From NCBI GenBank assembly GCA_964532065.1, contig CAZHHG010000088.1, forward strand, positions 1 through 11,040: 11,040 nt of DNA, read 5' to 3'. Source of the stretch: DSXH01 sp964532065 (GTDB taxonomy: Bacteria; Bacteroidota; Ignavibacteria; Ignavibacteriales; Melioribacteraceae). The translations under genes and the position numbers were made by a program. The notes beneath the pieces were generated by a model. It was given only the letters and a program-made list of their open reading frames with translations. It made no database searches and was not told the origin of the DNA. Shown here piece after piece: positions 1-7,020 of this stretch (position 1 is its first letter; every line of letters begins with the position of its first letter).

Positions 1-926
1 GACTAATGCACAGCAATAAACTGACTGATTATAATTTTTCTCTTACAACTGGAAATAACAGTGGAAGGCGTTTCACACTGAATTGTAATCTTCGTAATGA
101 TACGGGTCTGGGTAAATATATTATAGAAGGGACTCTTAGGGACGTTACCGCTCAATTCAAAATTGAGGAATCATTAAGAGCTGCAAAAGTAAAGGCGGAA
201 GAATCTGATAAATTGAAGAATGTATTCCTTTCCCAGGTTTCTCATGAAATAAGAACACCGATTAATGCAATTTTAAGTTCGGTGGAATATCTAAGGGAAG
301 AAATGAAAGGATTTGGGAAAGGCGATTTAACTGCTACTTTCGGAATAATAGATAATGCCAGCAAACGGATTATCAGAACTATTCACCTTATGCTGGAAAT
401 TGCAGAATTGCAAAGCGGAACATATAAGTATTCTCCTTCAACCTTCGATCTTTATTCAAACTGCATACTGAAAATTATTAAAGAATTCGATGAACAATTA
501 TATGAACGAAAGATAGTAATGCATGTAAATCGGTTGGCTGAAAATTCAATTATTCAGGCTGATGAATATTCTGTCTGTCAGATTTTCAGAAATATTATAG
601 ATAATGCAGTGAAATATACCAATCATGGGAAGATTGATATTCTTGTTGATAATGATGAAGATGGAAGACTTACAATAAATGTTAAGGATACAGGAGTCGG
701 AATCTCAGAAGAATATCTTACGAATATATATCAGGTTTTTACACAGGAAGAACAAGGATTCACCAGGAAATTTGACGGAAACGGATTAGGGCTTACTCTA
801 GTAAGAAAATACTGCGACCTTAATAACGCCTCTGTTAAAATAACCAGTAAAAAGCAGAAGGGAACTGAAGTTAAAATAACTTTTCACAATGCGAAACAAT
901 TCGCTAATAATACTATTTCTTTGTAA
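1..926 (+). CDS. PAS/sensor histidine kinase, 5' truncated
   Basis: C-terminal part of a two-component sensor kinase that would autophosphorylate on His and pass the phosphate to a response regulator not seen here. The frame stays open to base 1, so the ATG at 6 is probably internal and the real start lies upstream. Counting from that ATG, residues 22-58 look like the last strands of a PAS domain running into a linker helix ending '..RDVTAQFKIEESL'. A short coiled-coil-like segment (about 52-72) leads to the HisKA H-box SHEIRTP with phospho-acceptor His80. The HATPase domain shows the N-box (DNAVKYT, Asn200), G1 (DTGVGI, 228-233), an F-box around Phe245 and G2 (GNGLGL, 258-263). All catalytic motifs are intact. 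No receiver domain follows, so it is a classical rather than a hybrid kinase at this end. Its stop lies inside the 3' end of the opposing small membrane gene. The signal it senses cannot be told. Confidence 0.93.
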   Translation, partial: LMHSNKLTDYNFSLTTGNNSGRRFTLNCNLRNDTGLGKYIIEGTLRDVTAQFKIEESLRAAKVKAEESDKLKNVFLSQVSHEIRTPINAILSSVEYLREEMKGFGKGDLTATFGIIDNASKRIIRTIHLMLEIAELQSGTYKYSPSTFDLYSNCILKIIKEFDEQLYERKIVMHVNRLAENSIIQADEYSVCQIFRNIIDNAVKYTNHGKIDILVDNDEDGRLTINVKDTGVGISEEYLTNIYQVFTQEEQGFTRKFDGNGLGLTLVRKYCDLNNASVKITSKKQKGTEVKITFHNAKQFANNTISL

Positions 927-1128
927 TAATTTTCGAGAGCTTCTCCTTAAATTTTTCCATTAAACGTTTTGCCCAGATAAATTCAGTTGCAAGAATTGAA
1001 AGTCCGATTGGAATCACAATAAATGCCGGCCCCGGTAATACGATCAACAAAATCCCGATAATTAAAATTGTTGTTCCTATTACAGCAATAATTATTCTCT
1101 TTAACTGTCTAAGTGTTTTAATAATCAT
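913..1128 (-). CDS. Small PGPGW-type transmembrane protein
   Basis: A 71-residue membrane protein. A short basic N-terminus (KTLRQLKR) is followed by a hydrophobic helix at about 12-30, the motif LPGPAF at about 30-35, a second hydrophobic helix at about 36-50, and a basic amphipathic tail rich in Lys. The two-helix hairpin with a central PGP turn is the signature of the PGPGW family of putative transmembrane proteins, here with PGPAF rather than PGPGW. Function is unknown in the family. The ATG has an AGGA only two bases upstream and a GGAT a little further out, so its ribosome site is weak or unusually spaced. It lies 27 bases downstream of the lysozyme-like gene on the same strand and may be co-transcribed with it. 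The last 14 bases overlap the 3' end of the histidine kinase on the other strand. Confidence 0.8.
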   Translation of the reverse strand: MIIKTLRQLKRIIIAVIGTTILIIGILLIVLPGPAFIVIPIGLSILATEFIWAKRLMEKFKEKLSKIITKK

Positions 1129-1155
1129 AATCCTATCCGTATGTAATTTAGAAGA

Positions 1156-1941
1156 TTATTCCTCCCTCGGATCTCCATAGAGATAATTTCCGGTTACTTT
1201 CTTGAAGGCATCAGAAGTTTTCTGACCCGGTTTCCCGTCCGTCAGCAAATAAGTATCCGGAAATTGATTGAGGAACTGTTGAAGCTGCTCTCCATATTCA
1301 ATTCGTTTGTTAGAAAAATATACCAGCGGTCGGCCTGAATCAGCTGAAACATCAGTACTTAAGTCGATTAGATTTTTCTCCACTAATCTACGGATAATTA
1401 CAGCTGCCCCGATCTGACTTGAAACAGCGGTATCGGACCACCTGCCGTCCGCAACATATTTTCCTCTTATATAATGATTGGAACAACTCCATAAGTAAGG
1501 TGATAATACTTCGGGATGACGGTTGCGATATCCCCAGCCGTTATATTCTTCTATTTTATATAAAATACCGGGGATACTCCAATCTTCCCATGTATCAAGG
1601 CGCTGGAGTTGTAATGAGTCCTGTGCGCTTTCCTCCCAGGTGAAAGGCGGATTCCCATTTAAAGGACGACCTGCAGGAACGTGAGTGGTCCTGTTTGTCA
1701 ATGGATCCCCATTATGCAGGTGACAATTAAAATTGAGCGAGGATTCCATATTGTGTATTGCACCTATTACATACCAGGGAATTTCCGATTGATCGGAAAC
1801 AGTTTCGTATCTGCTTTTATTATTCATAATCATCTGAATAATTCTTTCTATCTCGGTAAGCTTTTCAGTATTGATCATACACTGATCAAAGAGATTCTGA
1901 TATTCTGTTCTTAATCCATTTGTTAAATTAATTCCGGGCAT
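1156..1941 (-). CDS. Lysozyme-like protein with peptidoglycan-binding-like C-terminus
   Basis: A 261-residue protein that probably cleaves peptidoglycan glycan strands. The segment AIHNMESSLNF (61-71) resembles the catalytic helix of lysozyme-fold and lytic transglycosylase enzymes, with Glu66 the likely acid. The following region (about 72-165), rich in Trp, Tyr, Gly and Asn and including NGWGYRN and SPYLW, fits the substrate cleft. The C-terminal 45 residues (QFLNQFPDTYLLTDGKPGQKT... to GDPR) look like a PG_binding_1-type segment with the usual 'DGKPGQKT' turn. No signal peptide or membrane segment precedes the domain, so export would need a holin-like or other route, as with phage endolysins. 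The start is well supported: GAGG sits about seven bases before the ATG. The gene is 50 bases downstream of the prolyl oligopeptidase with a hairpin between them. I am confident of the lysozyme fold but not of the exact family. Confidence 0.7.
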   Translation of the reverse strand: MPGINLTNGLRTEYQNLFDQCMINTEKLTEIERIIQMIMNNKSRYETVSDQSEIPWYVIGAIHNMESSLNFNCHLHNGDPLTNRTTHVPAGRPLNGNPPFTWEESAQDSLQLQRLDTWEDWSIPGILYKIEEYNGWGYRNRHPEVLSPYLWSCSNHYIRGKYVADGRWSDTAVSSQIGAAVIIRRLVEKNLIDLSTDVSADSGRPLVYFSNKRIEYGEQLQQFLNQFPDTYLLTDGKPGQKTSDAFKKVTGNYLYGDPREE

Positions 1942-1960
1942 AATTACCTCAGATAAATTT

Positions 1961-1986
1961 AATAAAAGGCGGAGCGTGTCCGCCTT
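1961..1986 (-). terminator. Terminator-like hairpin after prolyl oligopeptidase
   Basis: An 8-bp perfect stem (AAGGCGGA at 1966-1973 with TCCGCCTT at 1979-1986) closes a 5-base loop. Read leftward, it is followed by TTTTATT, a short and imperfect U-run. It starts only six bases after the peptidase stop codon, the right place to end that transcript. Because the lysozyme-like gene begins about 20 bases further on with no room for a full promoter, partial read-through is likely if the two are expressed together. Confidence 0.65.
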
Positions 1987-1991
1987 AAAAA

Positions 1992-4103
1992 TTAATAGAC
2001 AGGATTTATTCCCATATTATAAAACATAAATGCCATCAGGTCGGCTGATAATTCAATCGACTTTGAAGTGCTAGTCCCGGCACCATGGCCAACTTTTGTT
2101 TCAATACGAATGAGAGTAGGATTCATTCCTTTATTATTCTCCTGCAGCGTTGCTGTGTACTTGAATGAATGAGCCGGTACAACTCTATCATCGTGATCTG
2201 CTGTAGTCACTAATGTTGCAGGATAATTCTTTACGGGTTTGATATTATGAAGAGGTGAGTAAGCGTAGAGGAATTTGAAGTGATCGGGATTATCGCTTGT
2301 ACCATACTCCGGAACCCATGCCCATCCGATAGTAAATTTGTGAAATCTTAACATATCCATTACTCCTACCTGGGGAAATGCTACTTTGAAAAGGTCCGGA
2401 CGCTGATTTATAACCGCACCTACAAGCAATCCACCGTTTGAACCTCCCTGAACGGCCAGTTTTTCGGGCGACGTATATTTATTCTTAATCAGCCATTCGG
2501 CTGCGGCAATAAAATCATCGAATACATTCTGTTTCTTCTCGAGCATACCTGCTTTATGCCATTCTTCGCCGTATTCGTTTCCGCCTCTTAAGCATGCCAT
2601 TGCATAGACAGCTCCGTTTTCGAGAAGGGGAATCCGGGCTACAGAAAATCCGGGCTGCATAGAAATATTAAATCCACCGTATGCGTATAATAAAGTCGGA
2701 TTGTTTCCGTCAAGTTTCAGTCCCTTCTTATGAACAATGAAGAGAGGAACCTTTGTTCCGTCCTTGCTTTCGTAAAAGATCTGCTTTGTTTCGAAATCGT
2801 TCATTTCAAATTTTACATCGGATTTTCTGAATAATTCCGATCGATTTTTTGTTACATCGTACTTGTAAATTGTAGGAGGATATGTGAATGAAGTGAATGT
2901 GTAGAATGTTTCTGTATCCTCTTTGTCCCCGCCGAAACCACCGACTGATCCTACAGTCGGCAGCTCTACGTCGTATAAATATTTACCTGAGGTATCGAAT
3001 ACAGAAACTTTACTGTTGACATCCTTGAGATAAGTAATTATGATTTTACCACCAATTACCGAGATACCCTGCATTACGTCCTTACTTTCCGGAATCAGAG
3101 TTACCCATTTCTCATTAGATGGGTTTTCAGGATCGACCAGGACTATCTTTCTATTAGGTGCATTAAGATCGGTTTGTACAAGAAACTTATCATTAATATT
3201 ATCTATAACGTTATACTCTGCGTCGAATTTATCGAAGAGCCATTTTATCTCTCCGTTCATTGCGAGGTTTTTATACATTATCCCGTTGTAGCTGGAGGAA
3301 CCCTGCATAACGCTGATAATAAGAAATCTCTCGTCGTCTGTCACCGAAGCTCCAAAGAGTCGTTTCGGATTTTGCTTATCTTCAAGAATAAGGAGATCGT
3401 CCGACTGCGCTGTTCCAAGCTTATGATAATAGAGTTTTTGAAACTCATTTGCTTGTTTCAGTTCGTCGCCGGCTTTAGGTTCATCGTAACGGCTATAGAA
3501 AAATCCGTCTTTGTACCATGAGGTACCACTGAACTTTGACCATTTGATATTATCGTCCAATACTTTTTTCGATTCCACTTCCATCACAAATATTTCCCGC
3601 CAGTCGGATCCACCCTTGGAAATCATATAGGATGCATACTTGTAATCATTGGATAAACTAAGTCCTGCCAGACTCACCGAACCATCACTGGAAAATTTAT
3701 TCGGATCGAGAAACAATTCCGGTTTACCGTTTAATCCTTTCTGGATGTAAAATACGCTCTGCTCCTGCAGGCCGTCGTTCTTGGAAAAAATATACTTATC
3801 GCCGATCTTAAAAGGTGCGGAATACTTTTCATAATTCCACAATTCTGTAAGCCTATCCTTAATTTTCTCGCGGTAGGGGATTTTTTCCAGATAATCGAAT
3901 GTAATTCTGTTCTGATCCTCAATCCATTTCTTGGTTTCAGGGGAATTATCGTCTTCAAGCCACCTGTAAGGATCTGCTACAATTGTACCGTGATAATTAT
4001 CCTTATGGTCTACTTTTTTAGTTTCAGGATATTTGATTGCCTGAGCTGAAATAGTAAACGAGATAAGGAAAAGTAAAATGGAATAATTTAAAATTCTCTT
4101 CAT
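1992..4103 (-). CDS. Prolyl oligopeptidase (S9A), secreted
   Basis: A serine peptidase of the prolyl oligopeptidase family, cleaving after proline in short peptides. Residues 1-22 form a signal peptide (KR, hydrophobic core, ISAQA), so the mature enzyme acts in the periplasm or outside the cell. An N-terminal segment with YPETKKVD and DPYRWLED (24-51), typical of the family, leads into a seven-bladed propeller (about 80-430), then the alpha/beta hydrolase domain. The triad is complete: Ser555 in GGSNGG, Asp638 in DHDDRVVP with the substrate-binding Arg640, and His673 in GHGAG. These lie close to porcine POP positions 554, 641 and 680. YAYGGF (474-479) provides the oxyanion-region motif. At 703 residues it is full length. 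AAAGGTG lies about six bases before the ATG. It is divergent from galT, and a TTTG-N20-TATTTTAC promoter candidate lies upstream. Confidence 0.96.
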   Translation of the reverse strand: MKRILNYSILLFLISFTISAQAIKYPETKKVDHKDNYHGTIVADPYRWLEDDNSPETKKWIEDQNRITFDYLEKIPYREKIKDRLTELWNYEKYSAPFKIGDKYIFSKNDGLQEQSVFYIQKGLNGKPELFLDPNKFSSDGSVSLAGLSLSNDYKYASYMISKGGSDWREIFVMEVESKKVLDDNIKWSKFSGTSWYKDGFFYSRYDEPKAGDELKQANEFQKLYYHKLGTAQSDDLLILEDKQNPKRLFGASVTDDERFLIISVMQGSSSYNGIMYKNLAMNGEIKWLFDKFDAEYNVIDNINDKFLVQTDLNAPNRKIVLVDPENPSNEKWVTLIPESKDVMQGISVIGGKIIITYLKDVNSKVSVFDTSGKYLYDVELPTVGSVGGFGGDKEDTETFYTFTSFTYPPTIYKYDVTKNRSELFRKSDVKFEMNDFETKQIFYESKDGTKVPLFIVHKKGLKLDGNNPTLLYAYGGFNISMQPGFSVARIPLLENGAVYAMACLRGGNEYGEEWHKAGMLEKKQNVFDDFIAAAEWLIKNKYTSPEKLAVQGGSNGGLLVGAVINQRPDLFKVAFPQVGVMDMLRFHKFTIGWAWVPEYGTSDNPDHFKFLYAYSPLHNIKPVKNYPATLVTTADHDDRVVPAHSFKYTATLQENNKGMNPTLIRIETKVGHGAGTSTSKSIELSADLMAFMFYNMGINPVY

Positions 4104-4150
4104 CGATTCACCTTTCTTTATTTTATTGGATAAATTTCATATGCTTGTTT

Positions 4151-4182
4151 GTAAAATAGAACAGTTTAATAAATAATTCAAA
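4151..4182 (-). promoter_or_regulatory. Bacteroidetes-like promoter for prolyl oligopeptidase
   Basis: On the minus strand TTTG (4179-4182) is followed after exactly 20 bases by TATTTTAC (4151-4158), close to the TTTG / TAnnTTTG promoter known from Bacteroidetes. It predicts a start of transcription near 4146 and a 5' untranslated region of about 40 bases. This is a pattern match supported by similar pairs before the other transcription units here. Confidence 0.45.
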
Positions 4183-4193
4183 ACAGAATATTC

Positions 4194-4197
4194 AGGA
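4194..4197 (+). promoter_or_regulatory. Ribosome binding site that decides the galT start
   Basis: AGGA lies six bases before a TTG codon at 4204 and fifteen bases before the first in-frame ATG at 4213. The spacing favours TTG as the true start. Starting at TTG also gives an N-terminus of the same length as E. coli GalT up to the conserved PH(K/R)R segment. Confidence 0.6.
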
Positions 4198-4203
4198 AAA
4201 TGG

Positions 4204-5253
4204 TTGAAAAAAATGGAACTGAATGAATTACCGCACAAGAGGAAAAACATTTTAACGGGCGAGTGGACACTTGTTTCTCCGCATCGTTCCAGGAGACCAT
4301 GGCAGGGCAAAATTGAAACAGTTCATAGGAAGAATGATGTGATATATGATCCCTCCTGTTACTTATGTCCCGGAAATTCCCGTGCGGGCGGTCATATTAA
4401 TCCGAAATACAGTTCGACTTTTGTATTTGAAAACGACTTCAGTGCGCTGCTTATCGATTCAGATCAAAAAGAATTAAATGAGTTCGATCTGCTGATCGCA
4501 AGTTCGGAACCGGGTATCTGTCGCGTCATCTGCTTTTCTCCGGAGCATAATCTTTCACTCGCCGAAATGAATAAAACATCGATTCTTAAAGTAGTGGATG
4601 TATGGAGTAATGAATTCAGAGAACTCGGCAGACACGATAAAATAAATTATGTAACGATTTTCGAAAACAAGGGTGAACTTATGGGATGCAGCAATCCTCA
4701 CCCGCACGGACAGATATGGGCCGAATATTCAGTTCCTAATGAACCTTATAAAGAATCTCTTCAGCAAAAAAAATATCTGGATGAAAAAAAATATTGTCTC
4801 CTGTGTGATTACGTTATTCACGAAAAGAAAAAAGGGGAGCGGATTGTTTATGAAAACGCAGGTTTTGTTGTTATGGTGCCTTTCTGGGCAATCTGGCCGT
4901 TTGAGACGATTGTAATTCCCAAAAAACATAGTCAGAATATTCTTGAGATGGATCTTAAAGAGAAAGAATTTCTTGCCGATGCGCTGAAAGTAATAACTGT
5001 TAAGTACGATAATATTTTTCAGTCTTCTTTTCCATATTCGATGGGATTTCACCAGGCGCCTACTGATGGCAAGGATTATAAAGAATGGCACTGGCATATT
5101 CATTTTTATCCGCCACTCTTAAGGTCGGCAGAGATTAAAAAATTTATGGTAGGATATGAAATGCTGGCGCAGCCGCAGAGGGATTTAACACCCGAAAAAG
5201 GAGCCGAAATGCTCAAAAACATGTCCGATTCCCATTATTCGGAAGTAGATTGA
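4204..5253 (+). CDS. galT: Galactose-1-phosphate uridylyltransferase (GalT)
   Basis: Catalyses UDP-glucose + galactose-1-phosphate to glucose-1-phosphate + UDP-galactose, the central step of the Leloir pathway in the cytoplasm. It aligns with E. coli GalT from end to end (349 residues). Key residues are visible: the zinc ligands Cys52 and Cys55 (CYLC), His115, and His166 in SNPHPHGQ. His168 is the nucleophile that becomes uridylylated. The C-terminal WHWHIHFYPPLLRS segment (295-308) contains the second metal-site histidines (His296, His298). The start is TTG at 4204, chosen by the AGGA six bases upstream; ATG at 4213 is the alternative and would remove three residues. No galK, galE or galM is adjacent, so any Leloir partners must lie elsewhere. 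It is divergently arranged with the peptidase. No clear terminator follows it in the 194-base gap. Confidence 0.96.
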   Translation: MKKMELNELPHKRKNILTGEWTLVSPHRSRRPWQGKIETVHRKNDVIYDPSCYLCPGNSRAGGHINPKYSSTFVFENDFSALLIDSDQKELNEFDLLIASSEPGICRVICFSPEHNLSLAEMNKTSILKVVDVWSNEFRELGRHDKINYVTIFENKGELMGCSNPHPHGQIWAEYSVPNEPYKESLQQKKYLDEKKYCLLCDYVIHEKKKGERIVYENAGFVVMVPFWAIWPFETIVIPKKHSQNILEMDLKEKEFLADALKVITVKYDNIFQSSFPYSMGFHQAPTDGKDYKEWHWHIHFYPPLLRSAEIKKFMVGYEMLAQPQRDLTPEKGAEMLKNMSDSHYSEVD

Positions 5254-5302
5254 TTAAACTGTAAAAGTGAATTATTTATTCCATCTATTCATTCCCATTT
5301 TG

Positions 5303-5334
5303 TTTGTTTAAGAAGTCAATACTGTCTATTTTTC
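5303..5334 (+). promoter_or_regulatory. Bacteroidetes-like promoter for glutamate dehydrogenase
   Basis: TTTG (5303-5306) and TATTTTTC (5327-5334) are separated by 20 bases, the same spacing as the peptidase promoter candidate. Transcription would begin near 5339, leaving a 5' untranslated region of about 109 bases. In that leader I see no terminator hairpin or riboswitch I recognise. GAGG at 5438-5441 is the ribosome site, six bases before the ATG. Confidence 0.45.
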
Positions 5335-5447
5335 ACATGTAAATTTTAGGACTTGGATTGTAAACGAGCCATAGGTTAACACAAGGGAAGTTAATCTGTT
5401 TGGTTCTCCAGGTTGATTATAAAACATAATTCAGTCCGAGGTTATCA

Positions 5448-6734
5448 ATGGCAAGTAAAGAATTCAATCCCTTTGAAATGGCACAAGCACAATTTGACAA
5501 AGTTGCCGAGTTATTAAATCTCGATGAAGCAACACGTCAGCTTCTCCGCAATCCGTTGAGAGAATATCATTTCAGTATTCCGGTTAAAATGGATGACGGA
5601 ACATCAAAAGTATTTAGAGGATTTAGAGTACAGCATAATGATGCACGCGGTCCTGCAAAAGGCGGCATCAGATTTCATCCCCATGAAACTGTCGATACTG
5701 TTAGAGCTTTGGCAATGTGGATGACTTGGAAATGCGCAGTTGTAAATATTCCTTTAGGCGGTGGTAAAGGGGGAGTAATTTGCGACCCTCACCATTTAAG
5801 TATGCAGGAACAGGAACACATCTGCCGCGGATTCGTTAGACAGATGGCAAAGAATGTAGGGCCTATTAACGATGTACCGGCACCGGATGTTATGACAAAC
5901 GCACAGCATATGTTATGGATGCTGGATGAATTTGAAGCTATCCATGGCGCAAAATATCCCGGTTTTATTACGGGTAAACCTGTTGGTATGGGCGGTTCTT
6001 TAGGCAGAACAGAAGCTACGGGTTACGGAGTAATTTATACCGTCCGCGAAGCTCTTAAAGAATTGGGTATCAGGCCAGAAGATACTAGTGCGGCTGTTCA
6101 GGGATTTGGAAATGTTGCTCAGTATGCTATCGAGCTCTATCAGAAACTGGGTGGAAAAGTTATATGCGTTTCCAGCTGGGATCAGGCGGATCAATGTTCT
6201 TATACATTCAGAAGGAAATCCGGTGTTGATCTCCAGGAACTCTTAAAAATTACTGATAAATTCGGCGGTATCGATAAAGTTAAAGCGAAAGAATTAGGTT
6301 ATGAGGTTCTGGACGGCGATGCTTGGATTGAACAGGAAGTAGATATACTTCTCCCGTGCGCGCTCGAAAATCAGGTTAGAGGCGACAACGCCGTTAAGAT
6401 CTCTAAAAAAGTAAAAGTTATGGCTGAAGGCGCAAACGGTCCAACCACACCCGAAGCTGATAAGATTATTCAGGAAAAAGGAATTTTTGTTATTCCTGAT
6501 TTCCTTGCAAATGCCGGCGGTGTTACATGCAGTTATTTTGAACAGGTTCAGTGTAATATGAATTATTATTGGGAAAAAGATGAAGTCCTCGGCAAACTCG
6601 ATACAAAAATGACTGCAGCTTATCTGGCAGTCAGTGATCTGGCAAGGAAAAGAAAACTCTACATGAGAGATGCGGCCTATGTTATTTCGATCAGCCGTGT
6701 AGCTCAGGCATGTAAAGACAGAGGCTGGGTTTAA
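5448..6734 (+). CDS. Glutamate dehydrogenase (Glu/Leu/Phe/Val dehydrogenase family)
   Basis: Interconverts glutamate with 2-oxoglutarate and ammonium using NAD(P)H, linking nitrogen assimilation to the TCA cycle in the cytoplasm. At 428 residues it is the usual length of the hexameric family. The N-terminal substrate domain shows GPAKGGIRFHP (Lys71), Lys95 in MTWKCA, the catalytic lysine Lys107 in PLGGGKGG, and Asp147 in DVPAPDVMTN; these match K89, K113, K125 and D165 of the clostridial enzyme. The Rossmann domain begins with QGFGNVA (218-224). The end of its second strand reads VSSWDQAD (241-248) instead of the common VSDSxG, so cofactor preference cannot be set by the usual acidic residue. 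A following insert (250-290) containing FRRKSG fits a subgroup of anaerobic GDHs as far as I recall. It is flanked by its own promoter candidate and a strong terminator, so it is probably monocistronic. Confidence 0.95.
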   Translation: MASKEFNPFEMAQAQFDKVAELLNLDEATRQLLRNPLREYHFSIPVKMDDGTSKVFRGFRVQHNDARGPAKGGIRFHPHETVDTVRALAMWMTWKCAVVNIPLGGGKGGVICDPHHLSMQEQEHICRGFVRQMAKNVGPINDVPAPDVMTNAQHMLWMLDEFEAIHGAKYPGFITGKPVGMGGSLGRTEATGYGVIYTVREALKELGIRPEDTSAAVQGFGNVAQYAIELYQKLGGKVICVSSWDQADQCSYTFRRKSGVDLQELLKITDKFGGIDKVKAKELGYEVLDGDAWIEQEVDILLPCALENQVRGDNAVKISKKVKVMAEGANGPTTPEADKIIQEKGIFVIPDFLANAGGVTCSYFEQVQCNMNYYWEKDEVLGKLDTKMTAAYLAVSDLARKRKLYMRDAAYVISISRVAQACKDRGWV

Positions 6735-6765
6735 TAATCCGCTACTCTAAAAATGCAGCTTTTTT

Positions 6766-6802
6766 ATCCGGGGATTGAGATATCAGTTCCCGGATTTTTT
6801 TT
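6766..6802 (+). terminator. Strong intrinsic terminator after glutamate dehydrogenase
   Basis: A nearly perfect 13-bp stem (6766-6778 with 6783-6795, two G-U wobbles) caps a GATA tetraloop and is followed by eight T residues (6795-6802). It lies 31 bases after the stop codon. It is a textbook rho-independent terminator that separates this gene from the next. Confidence 0.92.
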
Positions 6803-6856
6803 AACCGGTTTTATATCATTATCATTTCACTCAATCATCATAAATAAATTCAACTT

Positions 6857-6890
6857 TTTGACAGAACGGTTTTAACCCGTCTTATTTTTA
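6857..6890 (+). promoter_or_regulatory. Candidate promoter for the ATP-grasp/nucleotidyltransferase gene
   Basis: TTTG (6857-6860, within TTTTTGACA) and TATTTTTA (6883-6890) are 22 bases apart, slightly wider than the other candidates here. A perfect TAnnTTTG match (TAAGTTTG, 6905-6912) sits downstream but lacks a TTTG at the right distance. Either would leave a 100-125-base 5' untranslated region without obvious structure. The rest of the 218 bases between the terminator and the gene holds nothing else I recognise. Confidence 0.35.
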
Positions 6891-7020
6891 CATAAATTAA
6901 TTTGTAAGTTTGCAGCAAATGTCTGCCTATTCAGGAATAATAATCCGGATTGTAAGAATCATATTGTATTTTGACTATTCAAATAACTAAAATCTGTTAA
7001 CGGAATCGGAGCATTCTAAT

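Noticed and set aside
3174..3521. Plus-strand 115-codon frame opposite the prolyl oligopeptidase
   Set aside because: Antisense to the conserved propeller, no motif and no convincing ribosome site.
4729..5103. Minus-strand 124-codon frame inside galT
   Set aside because: Low-complexity Phe/Ile-rich translation antisense to clearly conserved GalT motifs.
5340..5447. Riboswitch in the glutamate dehydrogenase 5' leader
   Set aside because: The roughly 109-base leader shows no terminator or sequestering hairpin and no riboswitch motif I recognise.
6858..6863. TTGACA as an E. coli-type -35 box
   Set aside because: No good -10 (TATAAT-like) element lies 16-18 bases downstream; the TTTG/TATTTT reading is more consistent with the other upstream regions, though also weak.
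6905..6912. Perfect TAnnTTTG (TAAGTTTG) as the promoter of the fusion gene
   Set aside because: No TTTG box is found 19-21 bases upstream, so it was kept only as an alternative.
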